A stretch of DNA of 64,000 bases from Periplaneta americana. Taxonomy: Eukaryota; Arthropoda; Insecta; Blattodea; Blattidae. A program made the position numbers and the translations under genes. Positions within the stretch are counted from its first letter, which is position 1; the number at the start of each line of letters is the position of its first letter. The notes beneath the pieces were generated by a model. That model saw only the letters and a list, made by a program, of their open reading frames with translations. It ran no database searches and was not told the origin of the DNA. Shown piece by piece: positions 10,813 to 24,128 of this stretch. The DNA is taken from positions 63,536,392 to 63,600,391 of the forward strand of contig NC_091119.1 in NCBI RefSeq assembly GCF_040183065.1, written 5' to 3'.

Positions 10813-11585
10813 ACAATTGTCTTTAGAGACAATTAATATTAGGTACCCTCCACAAAACTGGCTTCATTTATACATTGACGGATCGTTGATCTCCAGAGAA
10901 CAAGGTGCCGGTGCAGGTGTTACGTGCTGTCTCTCCTCACTTTATAGATCTCTTGGATATGGAACAACAAGTTTTGATAGTGAAATCATTGCAATAAGTG
11001 AAAGTCTCAGGAATCTTCTATGACACATCAATAAATTTAAGAATGCAGCTATATTGTCAGACTCCAAAACAGCTATTCTATCAATAGTCTCTAAATACAC
11101 ACCTTCATCTCAAACAGCAGAAATAACTAAAATGCTCTTTCAATTAATATCACTCAATAAAAGAATTGTATTCCAATGGATACCATCCCATTGTGGAATC
11201 CTGGGAAACGAGAAAGCGGATGCTTTAACAAAGAAGGGCAGCACTGCTACTTACAGACCTGTTACTAAATCTACGTATTACTCTGTGAAAAGATTTATTA
11301 AATCTACATACTTAGACTTCAACAAACAAAATTTGATAACACAATCTCAAGGGAAAAAATGGAACTCTCTGCGTCAAAATCCACACCTGCATAGAATTGA
11401 AATATATCAGTCTCCTAACTGCCCATTGTGCAACTCAAACCAAGAAATGGATTCGGAACACCTCAAAATCTGTGCTTCAGTGGCTGGCCATGATAATATC
11501 TTTGAAAAATATTGGAGTGCAAGAGGGCAAATGACTTTATTGTCAAACGCCTGGCATTAGAAAACAATAACAATTGGCTACACAT

Positions 11586-12008
11586 TTTAATTAATTAAAG
11601 TTGCAATACAATTGATTTTATGCGTTTTGTATGTTTTGACTAATTATATTGGGCCTAAACTTTTAATTTTTGTTAGAATTATTGTTAAAAAATTTAAAAA
11701 ATCCTATTACAGTCTGATGTGTACAGAAAAATGCATGAAAATATTTAAATCCTACAATAATAAATCAATTTACAAAGAGAGTAAAGAATAAAGATAATGT
11801 ATAATATCTAATACATACTATATTATCATCGTTTCTATATCAATACAACCCAATAGGAGGTGAAAGACAGCATTGACGATGACAATGACCCCATCGGGAC
11901 TGAAATGTTCAGAACTAATCTAACCCTCTAATTCTGTTTTATTTGTATTTCTAGTTACTATTGGTGTTTTTAATTCTGTGTTTGACTTTGCATTTGTTTG
12001 TTTTACAG
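11586..12008. other. intron, nothing recognised
   Basis: AT-rich intronic sequence between the LINE and kinesin exon 4. Confidence 0.5.
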
Positions 12009-12070
12009 AAGTGGCAAGAAAGGAAGTGGACGTGATCTCTGTGCCTAACAAGGACCAGATCGTGGTGCAT
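12009..12070 (+). pseudogene. Klp10A: kinesin-13 exon 4, truncated by LINE sequence
   Basis: After the acceptor 'gttttacag' it reads EVARKEVDVISVPNKDQIVV then His, as expected for the motor domain. The protein family then continues EPK.KVDLTKYLEN and FDYAFD; none of this follows. From about 12071 the sequence runs into HS-stop, and the opposite strand reads as LINE protein. No GT donor is present at the break. The remaining 35 or so residues of this region were not found before exon 5, so part of the exon appears lost or displaced. Confidence 0.85.
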
Positions 12071-12251
12071 CATTCTTAGTATAATCGCCAAGGATATTAA
12101 TATAACACTTTGGCCTTTCCCACATCCATGGTGGAGTTTCATTAACAACTAAATTTTGTTCTATCGTTAAACAAGTTACATTTAAAGGAATATCTTCCAT
12201 TTGTATATTATAAAACTTGCTGAAGTTCTGATCCGTTATTTGAAAAAACAT
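12068..12251 (-). mobile_element. LINE fragment (pre-RNase H region), antisense, abutting a kinesin exon
   Basis: The minus strand reads FFQITDQNFSKFYNIQMEDI and continues to NETPPWMWERPKCYINILGD. The 'PPWxxxxP' step followed by a charged linker is characteristic of the connection between reverse transcriptase and RNase H in I-like LINEs. It runs without a gap into the reverse complement of kinesin exon 4. No tail or target duplication is visible. Confidence 0.6.
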
Positions 12252-12396
12252 ACATCATCTTGACAAAGACTGAAACATACGGTGAATTTTAAGAATTATT
12301 TTTATTGATATATAAGAACTACTTATAGCGACCATCCCTACATTATTATTGTTAAAGATATAGAAAGTTACCTTCTGTGTTATGCATTTTCAGCGA

Positions 12397-13186
12397 CAAA
12401 TCGCAAGGATGTGTAATTGTATTGTTAAAAAAAGGAAACGATAGTGCAGTGGCATATTGTGAGACCTTCGAATGCATACAAAAGGTCATTAAATGAAAAC
12501 ATTATGGACTGCTCACAAGAGGAGTAGTGCTCCTGCATTATGATGCTTGAGGTTGAGCAGTTGTGACAGTTGCAACTCGGACTCTTTTGTTAGATAGTCC
12601 TCGATCTTCCACAATAGAGCCAAGATCTGGAACATTGTGATTTCCACCTCTTTCCAGCCTGAAAGAATCGCTTTGTGGTCACATTAAAGAAATGAGCAAA
12701 AAATAACTAATATAAATTGATATGCGAATGGAAGACCTACAAGAAAATGAGATGTAAGACAGTAGCTGAAAAGTGATTCTTGGTGTCATGGGGATTGTGA
12801 GAATAGTATTAAATGTTGAAAATATTTCTATACTTGAAATAATGGTCAGGTTTGTTCTAGAATAAATGCCAACTAGTGAATACATCATTAGCCAAATTGT
12901 AATGAGTATGGAAACATTAATACTGCATTATCAGAGGATAAATTCATGACAAGATACTTCGAAATTATCTGTATAGTAAACGAGTTAACGAATTTCAGGC
13001 TCATATCGTGATTGAATTGTGAAGGTTATATGTTTTTCAGTTATGTGTTTAGTAACGAGACATGGGTTCACAATTACACTGAGAGGCAAAATGTGTAAGC
13101 ATGGAGCGGAAACATCTCGGATTTCTGCGAACATATATTCAAGGTTATGAAATTGCAGGAAAAGCGATGGTCACTGTGTTTTGTGT
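12397..13186 (+). mobile_element. mariner fragments in swapped order
   Basis: Block B (12397-12682) and block A (13051-13186) appear identical by eye to 15677-15962 and 15541-15676. There they are contiguous in the order A-B and encode a mariner transposase (A: the DETWV-like region; B: the GLLTRGVVLLH and C-terminal region). Here B comes first, then 368 bp of unrelated sequence, then A. The near-identity points to a recent rearrangement or an assembly artefact. Confidence 0.8.
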
Positions 13187-13277
13187 TAGATTTATTTTTA
13201 TTCTATCTATCTTCGTAGTGTATCCAGCTATTTTCTGACAACACGTGTTCCACTATGTTTCCAGGTCTTATTTTGTC

Positions 13278-14043
13278 ATATAAATGTATAGCCGGTACCG
13301 CATTGTTATCAAGATACGGCAATATTGCGTTATTTCAAAAACAAGTCTATCAGTTACCTGTGGCTAAAATCAGTGTTGTTTTGTGGTTAAAAAGAGATGT
13401 ATTCATAGTTGGCCATGTCTAGTAGTTATGGTGATGTTTTCTTGAATCATAATGTTGAGTGTTGTAACTGAGATTAGTGTTAGTTTTACTTTACTGAATT
13501 ACATAACATAGCAGTTGACACTACTTCAGAATGGAGGAACCATACAAACAGTGAAATGATCGATATGATGTTGATTTATGGTGAAGTAAGAAACAATTCT
13601 GCTGCTGCTCGCATCTACGCTGAACGTTTTCCTGCACAACGAGACCCAACTCCAAAAACATTTGTAGCAGTGGAACTTTGCCATAGGGAAACCGGTCGCT
13701 TTGCACCTTTGATGAACAGTGCTGGTAGATTGCGAGCGAAGTTCCAGAAATGCTGCTGCTGACCATAAATCAAGATCATATCCGTCATTTCACTGTTTAT
13801 GTATAGTTCCCCCATTCTGTATTAGTGCCAACTCTGTTATGTTAAGCAATCCAAAAGAACACTAATCTCAGTTACAATACTCAACATCATGAATCAAGAA
13901 AACACCACCATAACTAAAAGATATGGCCAACTAACCACAAAACAACACTGATTTTAGCCATGGGTAATGGTTAAACTAGCTTTTGAAATAACGCAATATT
14001 GCCATATCTTGATAACAATGCAGTATCGGCTATACGTTTATAT
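13278..14043. mobile_element. foldback element with about 300-bp inverted repeats
   Basis: The left arm starts ATATAAATGTATAGCCGGTA at 13278; the right arm ends with the matching reverse complement at 14043. The arms pair, with some differences, over about 300 bp. Each arm includes the beginning of a transposase-like ORF: (NSEMIDMMLIYGEVRNNSAA) on the plus strand and (NSEMTDMILIYGQ) on the minus strand. The centre (13585-13755) continues with ARIYAERFPAQRDPTPKTF, an N-terminal helix-turn-helix (DUF4817-like) domain of a Tc/IS630-type insect transposon. Such an element can fold into one long hairpin. No target duplication was placed. Confidence 0.75.
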
Positions 14044-14088
14044 TTGTTTTGGTGTATAGAATACTCTGCAATATTTTATAGTACATAA

Positions 14089-14720
<632 letters not shown>

Positions 14721-14726
14721 AACAGC

Positions 14727-15275
14727 ATGAAATTTTGTTCTCGGTTCGGTAAACTCACCAAAAGCATGAAATGGTCTGTGGTAATCATCGTATCACTTAC
14801 AGATGAAAATGTGGTGAAAATTCGGGATTTGATTAGTGCCAACCGACACTGGCAATTAGAGAAATCTCATCAGAGACCTCTTTGTCTTACAGATCTGTTC
14901 AGACCATTCTGACAGAGAATTTGAACAGGAGACGTGACTCAATTTTTAGCACAAAAATCGATCACAGAGTTCCCCCACCCACCTTACTCCCCTGAGCTAG
15001 CACCCTTTGACTTTTGGCTGTTTCCAAAATTAAAAGGTGTCGTGAAAGACAGCAGTTTCAATCCGTAAAAGAAATTATATACTCTATGACGAAGGTCTTA
15101 AGTGCAACTAAGAGAGAGGACTTCCAAGGGGTTTTCAAGCAGTGGCAAGATCGCTGGAATAAGTGTGTCCATGCAGGAGGAGAGAATTTTGAAGGGGATT
15201 AAAATTGTCATGATAAAATGAATATAACATGTTCAAGGTTGAAAACTTGCCTTATTTTTTTATCACACCTCGTAT
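14727..15275 (+). mobile_element. mariner element with internal deletion
   Basis: At 14783-14870 the plus strand reads VSLTDENVVKIRDLISANRH, the second helix-turn-helix of mariner transposases. After a jump the end of the catalytic domain follows: PPYSPELAPFDFWLFPKLKG with the third catalytic Asp, then MTKVLSATKREDFQGVFKQW and the ending GGENFEGD at about 15199. The sequence 'tttatcacacctcgtat' at 15258-15274 looks like the mariner right terminal repeat. About half the transposase is missing from the middle. Confidence 0.82.
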
Positions 15276-15420
15276 TTCTGAATTTGATGTATATTTTACT
15301 TCAATTCAATTTATTTTGTTCTGTAAAATATCTGTGAACACCAGTGTGTTAAAAATTTTCAGTAGCATATACTTCATATACTCATACTGCGATACTGATA
15401 AATGTGTAATGAACCATTAG

Positions 15421-16070
15421 TGTGTGGCCATGAGGTGCTTGCAATTCAAAACTGGGTAAAAGCTGAAAGAATGACTTCTATTCCCTCATTCCTCCAACAG
15501 TATGAGATTCATGGCCATGACTTTGACGTGAATTGTCTCTAGTAACGAGACATGGGTTCACAATTACACTGAGAGGCAAAATGTGTAAGCATGGAGCGGA
15601 AACATCTCGGATTTCTGCGAACATATATTCAAGGTTATGAAATTGCAGGAAAAGCGATGGTCACTGTGTTTTGTGTCAAATCGCAAGGATGTGTAATTGT
15701 ATTGTTAAAAAAAGGAAACGATAGTGCAGTGGCATATTGTGAGACCTTCGAATGCATACAAAAGGTCATTAAATGAAAACATTATGGACTGCTCACAAGA
15801 GGAGTAGTGCTCCTGCATTATGATGCTTGAGGTTGAGCAGTTGTGACAGTTGCAACTCGGACTCTTTTGTTAGATAGTCCTCGATCTTCCACAATAGAGC
15901 CAAGATCTGGAACATTGTGATTTCCACCTCTTTCCAGCCTGAAAGAATCGCTTTGTGGTCACAGGTTTTCCACTGTCACAAAGTGGTTGGCAACACAGAC
16001 ATTGTATTTTACAAGGCAGGAATTGATAAACTCGTTCCATAAAGTGCTGCAATCTTGGCAGGATTTATAT
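15421..16070 (+). mobile_element. mariner transposase remnant (collinear copy)
   Basis: Across several frames the plus strand follows a mariner transposase: FLQQYEIHGHDFD, a DETWVH-like step at 15545, GKAMVTVFC, then VIVLLKKGNDSAVAYCE, GLLTRGVVLLHYDA around the second catalytic Asp, and FYKAGIDKLVP near the C-terminus (15998-16031). Stops and frame changes are frequent. The part 15541-15962 is duplicated in swapped order at 12397-13186. Confidence 0.8.
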
Positions 16071-16232
16071 TTTTAAAAAGTACTGCTCTCTCTTTTGTAT
16101 CAAATATAAATTCCATGTTTCAGAAATTCATCTTGTAAACTCCCCCCCAACCATCATACAAATGAATATGATATCCAACAGGCTTAGAAACAAATCATAC
16201 ATTTAAATGTTCTTTTTAATGAAAGTGTGAAC

Positions 16233-16539
16233 AGCCAACGATAAAAATGGAGCATTTTAATAAAAAAAAAAACAGAAATTATTCCAGAAATCCCACGTAA
16301 ATCTGCAGTAGCAAAATTCAGACTGCTTACAGAACACGATTATTTGGCCAAACACTTGAATAAAATAGGAATTTACACAAATCCAAATTGCCCTCTATGC
16401 AACAAAGAAGAAGAAATGACTGAAGATCATCTACAAACCTGTGAAGTTCTACCTGATGGATCCACCACAGAGAAATATTGGAGAGCAAGAATGCTAATGG
16501 CTTCGTTGCCAAAGCCCGGCATTAGATAACAACAACAAC
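16233..16539 (+). mobile_element. I-like LINE, short 5'-truncated copy
   Basis: Encodes only the protein end: IIPEIPRKSAVAKFRLLTEH, a CPLC-x-H-x-C zinc knuckle (NCPLCNKEEEMTEDHLQTC), and LPKPGIR-stop, followed by an AAC-type tail. An exact 14-bp duplication ATGAAAGTGTGAAC flanks it (16219-16232 and 16540-16553). It is the same family type as the LINEs at 9339-11577 and 53292-54778 but a different subfamily. Confidence 0.88.
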
Positions 16540-16732
16540 ATGAAAGTGTGAACTAGAGGAAATTTTACTCCTCAAAATCTTGTGTTCACCACAGATTCCT
16601 CTTGGACCACCAGGATTTCAGTGCCAATTGCTAACATGAAAAACCAACTGGGTACCTGTATGAAAACAGCGTGCCTGTGATTAGAATGCACTACTTTCTG
16701 TAAAATCTTGAGTTTATACAGATGCTCTATTT

Positions 16733-18726
16733 CAGTGTTCTACAACTTTTTTTATTCACGACACACCCTAGACAGGTCTAGACTCAACACGGCACACCAA
16801 AATGTTAATCCCCTCAAAAATATATGATGTGACTCTCTTAATATAATTACATGGATAAATATATAATAGGATGCTAACCTTACTGAGTTTCTCGTAACAC
16901 ATACTAGTAGTAGTAGTATTTATTCCATATTTATAAACCCTATTTTACATATAGTATATTAGGGTTATATTTTAAACTAATCATAACAAATTGAAACTTA
17001 CAGACTACCATACAATAAATATACACTTGTAAGAGTGTAACATATATAAATTAATTAGATTAATGTCTTGAAATTACAGTCGAAAAACATAGAGAATTTA
17101 ACATGAATAGCATGTTGCACTTATAGTAACACATACTAGAGGTGCTGTTGTAGAAATTGATCTCACTGCCATCTGTTTGTGGGAGGGGCGTTATTATATC
17201 TAGCAGCGCACCAAGTAGCGAAAAGAGTAATTACTCCATGCATTTAGCAGCGCACCTGATGACGAAAATGTTAAACTGTGCAGAAAGTATTCCCTTCCAC
17301 CCTCATCGATATTCAAAACTAACCCAATTTAAAATAAAACATTTACAGTTTTATTCCTCACAGCATATTCTACTGAAAATTCTTACTGGAGCCAACAGGA
17401 AGATAAAAGAGATGATGCGTTTTACACTACCTGATTAAATTATAACCAGACAGAGACAAAAAAATAAAGCAAAAGGTTAGATAATTGGGATTGTATTCTT
17501 TGCGTATTTATTGTACAGCACAATGGAAAAGTCTGCGAGAACTACTTAGATAGTTCAATTTATTATATTACTATTACTTTACAATACATTCAACAACACT
17601 ATTTTTACAACGTCCATAAACATCACTGTTTAACATACACTGCTTATACACACACGTATCACTTTATGTTCACTTATTAGCACGTTTCAGTCCGCCATCT
17701 CGGGTTCTCTGCTCCTCAACTCTCCTATACAGCAATATCCATGGCAATATCTCGAACGGATAAATAGAGAACTCTGGGTTTTTTTTTTTATTGGTGGCAC
17801 TTTATATGCCTGTTTCAATAAGTTCCAGGTCTCTTATGGACCCTTGCCTTTCGCAGTCGTGTAGAGAAATATGGTTATGTTACATTGACGTTTTCATCTT
17901 CCTTTTATCTTCATCAGTGATGGAGATAGGTGAGCTGAGTTTAGCAAGTGGAGGGTGATCACTGAGTTAATTCGTGCATGCCAATTTCTGCTCATAATTC
18001 CAATGTGATACTTGAACCTCCTTAGCTACACACAGGTGGCTGATCCAAGGCAGAATTGTTGACAGTGCAAGCCTAATTTCTTCATTGATAGATTTGAGTC
18101 TCTCCCTCTTTAATGTTTTCATTTCAGTTAATGTCCAGAAGCCCAGTTACACATATATGTAGTTGAAACTGACAATAACATATTAACTCTTATGACTTCG
18201 TGCATCACAATTTTCAGAGGAGATGGGAAAGACTTAGCAACAATGGCTTCTCAGTAAATGAGACAATGGTTGCTCCATACGTTATGAAAATAGTTCAACG
18301 TACTTTAGCCATGAATCCTTTCATAGCAGTGGCTCCATCTGTAAAATGCTAACGCAACTCCCCGTTGTTAATTACGGACCACATAATCATTAGTTGTGCG
18401 AAACATTTCTTCACCAGTTGCTCGCTCGGGCACTTTGCACAAAAAAATTTCAATTATGAATGTACTGAATGTAGGAAAGAAGTTGTGCGTGACCACTAAT
18501 ATCGGTGGACTCGTCGATCTGAAGTGAGAACTTCTGACTGCTCTTTATTTTATCCTTCATAATGTCTTGGATGTCCCTGGACATATCACTAACTTGGCGG
18601 CTAATTGTGTCACCAGAGGGAGGAATTTAATTTTAATTAATTTTATTAATTTCTTACAATAATAATTAGGTAAAAGTTCTCGTCACACCTTTTACCTTGT
18701 GGAGGCACACCGGTTGCGGAACACTG
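16733..18726 (-). mobile_element. hAT transposon (ZBED5-like), decayed inside, with 8-bp target duplication
   Basis: Exact flanking repeats CTCTATTT lie at 16725-16732 and 18727-18734. The ends are inverted: CAGTGTTCTACAAC on the left and CAGTGTTCCGCAACC on the right when reverse-complemented. The minus strand at about 18620-18480 reads QVSDMSRDIQDIMKDKIKSS then FSLQIDESTDIS, the conserved start of the ZBED5-type hAT catalytic domain. Downstream (toward 17700) the homology continues with many stops. An AT-rich part at 16900-17150 is unrecognised. Confidence 0.88.
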
Positions 18727-18895
18727 CTCTATTTGGTAATGAAGTCAATTGCCATCTGGGAATCTAGTAGCAGTTGCTTCATCAAATAAAATAGGAAATG
18801 AATTAGAAACTGTTTCCTAACATCTCTTCTTTCCTGACGAGGGTTTTAAAAGGCTTCAGCATTAGATAATTTTGCTGTACAAGGAAGCTAACTGA

Positions 18896-19890
<995 letters not shown>

Positions 19891-19899
19891 CCCACTTTT

Positions 19900-20345
19900 G
19901 CGTAGGCTTTGCCTTAACAAACTGGCCCAGTGACAGTTGAGGAATGGATGCTTCGGTGTTTGCCTGATCCTTTTGAAACTCACCAGCTAGTGTCATCTTA
20001 TAACAGTTTGAGATTTCCCCTAAATCTTCTAAATTAATTGGTTCTTTAGGCAGTTCCCGTCTCCTAACACGGCATAAAGATTTCTCGAGATTTTCTCGAT
20101 ATGGGAGCTGGCTTAAAAATCCCGATTCAACTCTTGTAAGTTCTGTACGAAGAATTTGTGCAGGAGGTATTTCTGGATGTTCAGTTTTAATCTTTCCAGT
20201 CGTTGAGCCACCAATTCTGCATTGACCGTTTCTTAGTTTGGAGCATGAGAATGAATACTTCTTTTCAGTATGATAATTTGTTCTCCAAACCCTTGTGTAA
20301 TTGCAGTCTTCGAGAGCAATACCAGTAATCTTTAGTCATTTTTTA
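19900..20345 (-). mobile_element. FLYWCH/MULE-type transposase fragment
   Basis: The minus strand reads GGSTTGKIKTEHPEIPPAQI, then PYRENLEKSLCRVRRRELPK and EPINLEDLGEI. This matches the segment between a FLYWCH zinc finger (QCRIG at the start) and the MULE transposase domain of widespread insect Mutator-like genes, where 'RVRRxxxPxxP' is a constant feature. Only this N-terminal section is present. It lies antisense in a kinesin intron. The assignment rests on remembered family patterns. Confidence 0.55.
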
Positions 20346-21388
20346 TGTACCTTCTATAGTATGTGTGTCCATTAAGTAGTAATTTCTTTCCTCCTGCAAG
20401 TGAAATCGTTATCTGTACCATAATTATACTGGAATATTGTATAACACTACACCTAAATAGCATTACCATGGATACTCACTACAATATATACTTGGAAAAA
20501 ATGGATTGGGAGAAATAGCCATTGGGACAATTTAGCAGTGGGAATATTAAAGTGGGAAAATTGGTACAAATGGGAGAATGGTTATTGGGATAATGCATAA
20601 CTGGGACTATCAGATTGGGAAAAATGTCTGGGAATGCACAGTACATATATTGGGGAAATGTTAAGTCTAAAAGATACATCTGTACTGAAAATAATTCAAG
20701 AATAGTGACTAAAAGGACAAACAAACCAGGCTCAAATGACCAACTTCATTTAGTTGTGGTCATGATCAATTGAGTCAAAAGGTCTGCGCACACCGACGCA
20801 GGAGTGGTAGCGAATGTGAAACCGACACGAATTATTATGAGTACAGCAGGATATGAATCCATTCACACTGCAGCGACACAATACCGCCTAGATGGCGGGA
20901 CTGCAGTGTTCTACTCGCATTTCGCTGCAAGCAGCGTTTTCCCGCGTCCCGCATTCATTTTGGCAATGGCGACTGAACAGTTAATAGAGTGCATTAGGAG
21001 CGTTATTACAATTTCTGCCGCTAGGTTCGCCTCACAATGATGAATAGTTCCATTACTAAACAATGTGTATCATGAAAATTCTTTAATTAATTTTGCATTA
21101 CTCATCGAGTACGAGGATTATAAACATGCCAAGCATATTTTAGTTTTATTTGAGGTTTATTGATGACTTGTTAAATAATAATATACAGATTTTCAGTGTG
21201 ATTGAATTAAATTTACCTCGTAAGTCTGGATTTGTTAAATTTAAAATGTTGCTTTCAAACTACATTCTTCATCTGGTTCATTTACTTTGGAAAATTGATT
21301 GTTTTCAGTTATGTGTTTTTCCTTCAGATTTCGTTCTCTCTAATTCGTTTTAATTGTGAAAGTGAACTACCGGTGTCTTCTTCTTTCA

Positions 21389-21390
21389 GA

Positions 21391-21456
<66 letters not shown>

Positions 21457-21502
21457 ACAGTAGTTATTGATGCAATAATAATAATAATAATAATAATAAT
21501 TT
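21389..21502. repeat. (ATT)n / (AAT)n microsatellites
   Basis: A long uninterrupted ATT run at about 21391-21455 and a shorter AAT run at about 21474-21500. Confidence 0.95.
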
Positions 21503-21892
21503 ACGTAAAATGTTATTCAAGCAAGGAAAAACAAGAATTGATATTGCAAAAAAAACTATAATATAATGCAATTTATCAACAAGTAGGTATAATAAAATAA
21601 ATATGTTACCATTTTAACATAGGTAATCAAGACAATCATGGATTGAATACCACTGTATTAGAGGATGCGTGTTAAAGAAAACTTCACAAATGTTTCACGA
21701 TCAGTGAAAGCAAAGACTTTATACTAACAAGACGGACATCTTTGCGAAATATTGAGCGACATGAACAACAGCGCCTCTAGTGGCTTGACCTTGCAAAGAG
21801 TCAATAATGTACTCTGCATGTGCCATTAAGATTGAGCTACTCTGTGATTAATTTCAATTTATTCATAGTGTTTATGGTAGTGTAGTAATATA

Positions 21893-22333
21893 GTGTGTAC
21901 AAAGAAGATCCAAAGTATGTCTGGAAAGTATTATGCAGTATACGGTTGCAATAATCAGGAAATACAAATAGATCTTCCTTGTAGAAAAAAAAAAACAAAT
22001 AAAAAGTTAATGTTTTATTTTCCCACTTATAGGGTGAAATGCAGCAAGGTCACAACACTCATATTTTCTATAAACAGTACTGTACTGGAAATATGTGCTT
22101 CCCAAACACCAATGCTGTTGCACTGTACGTACATTGTAATTTCAGATGTGTATAATTCTCAGTTTCTTGACTTTTTAGAGAGCAACAGGAACAATGTAAA
22201 AGCCAAGTTGAAACAATGCATCCAAATTCCTACATGTGTAAATGTTATTTGTTGTTTCAATGTTTTTACTGATAAATGTGTCAATGTATTAAATCAAAAA
22301 TCACTCAAAAAGGAAAAGGAAGAAAGAACATAA
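21893..22333 (+). CDS. open frame of unknown function inside the Harbinger-like element
   Basis: A 146-codon frame contains YYAVYGCNNQEIQIDLPCRK near its start, which faintly recalls a THAP zinc finger (C-x-V-Y-G-C-N-N), though the first Cys is replaced by Tyr. The rest is not recognisable. It ends in a Lys/Glu-rich tail. It may be transposon-derived or chance. Confidence 0.25.
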   Translation: MCTKKIQSMSGKYYAVYGCNNQEIQIDLPCRKKKTNKKLMFYFPTYRVKCSKVTTLIFSINSTVLEICASQTPMLLHCTYIVISDVYNSQFLDFLESNRNNVKAKLKQCIQIPTCVNVICCFNVFTDKCVNVLNQKSLKKEKEERT

Positions 22334-22479
22334 AAATGTGCATCAAAGAACCCGAAAGCTAAAAAAGTAATGCATGATTAATGTTATGCATTAGAATCAA
22401 TAAAGTGAAGAAGAATTGTGTAACTTTTGTTTTTTAATCACTTTTCCCTTCAAAATGAATTTCCTGTTACATTTAAGCT

Positions 22480-22580
22480 AAATCATCATCATCATCATAT
22501 CCCTCACGTATTAGACCCTACAGGATCTGTTACGGTCTCATGCCAGCACTTGCGTGGTCTTCCCAATTTCCTCTTTCCTC
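22480..22580 (-). mobile_element. LINE (RTE-type) C-terminal fragment
   Basis: The minus strand reads PRGKRKLGRPRKCWHETVTD PVGSNT before a stop, the basic 'GRPxxRW' ending of RTE-like ORFs. A short ATC repeat (22486-22499) lies at its 3' side. The fragment is only about 90 bp and lies inside the Harbinger-like element. Confidence 0.55.
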
Positions 22581-23134
22581 TTGGTACATAAGTAAGAATC
22601 TGTTTAGGCCATCTAAGCTAAATAATGAACAAAATATGCATCTTACGAACTCTAATTTCCTCATCCAGTCCCGAAAATTAAATGAAGAGTTTGAATTCTC
22701 CTCTGATCACAATATAAAGAAGATCTTCTTTATACTGTGCCCTGATTTGAGAGGTAGAGCCACTAGGAGCGCCACATGCCAGGTGTCTCCCTATTATATC
22801 GTGCGAAACACTGTAAGATGTCAGTCTTGTTAGTATAAAGTCTTTCGTAAAAGCCACAGAGGGCGCAGTAATGAATGAGAACATATTGTATGAAAAAATG
22901 TCTGTTCTCTTAACCGGAGTTTCGGTTAACAATGGTTCTGCTGTGACAGCAAGAGTGTAGTACTATATGAACGAACCTATGATCATCTTCGGCAACTACA
23001 AGAAGCATCCTATTCGCGACTGCATCCCGCTTTGGTGTGAAGACAACGACGAATTTCGCAGCGATCGCAGGATTACAAGTTTCGCTGTCGCTCCCACGTC
23101 CCGCGTTGGTGTGCGCAGACTTTAAATGTAACTA

Positions 23135-23996
<862 letters not shown>

Positions 23997-24128
23997 GTAA
24001 GGAAAAAAAAAAAAAGTTATATCACAGGATTTTGCAGCAACTCTATAAAGTGGTGTAATTATACATCAAGTTTCCTTGTTTTTGTTCTTTTACCTCCCCC
24101 ATCTTCCACTGTCAAACTTGTATTTAGG

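Larger units (their letters stand above)
9339..11577 (+). mobile_element. I-like LINE with inverted 5' end, interrupted by a hairpin and by an RTE-like LINE
   Basis: The sense part (9681-9833, then 10824-11577) matches the LINE at 53292-54778: RNase H (LHLYIDGSLISREQGAGAGV; WIPSHCGILGNEKADALTKK) and the end CPLCNSNQEMDSEH...SNAWH with an AAC-type tail. The part at about 9339-9680 is the reverse complement of the segment at about 53400-53703, so the 5' end is inverted. An 8-bp repeat CTACACAT flanks the whole (9331-9338 and 11578-11585), which supports a single insertion event. Compared with the other copy, about 85 bp is missing near 11387 between short similar sequences. A 42-bp palindrome sits in the inverted part and a second LINE in the sense part. 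Confidence 0.85.
20778..23123. mobile_element. PIF/Harbinger-like transposon, decayed
   Basis: The terminal inverted repeats match over about 25-30 bp: AGGTCTGCGCACACCGACGC on the left and AAGTCTGCGCACACCAACGC on the right when reverse-complemented. A short frame at 20970-21038 starts ATEQLIECIRS, like the first helix of a MADF DNA-binding protein of the kind Harbinger elements carry. A clear DDE domain was not found. The interior contains an (ATT)n microsatellite, an unrecognised 146-codon frame at 21893-22333 and an RTE-type tail at 22480-22570. The 3-bp target site is not cleanly matched. Confidence 0.65.

Noticed and set aside
12519-12542. CAAGAGGAGTAG at 12521 and 15799 matches the arm of hairpins H1/H2, suggesting decayed hairpins.
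   Set aside because: The stretch encodes the conserved mariner motif LLTRGVVLLH, so it is explained by the transposase; there is no complete second arm and no adjacent target duplication.
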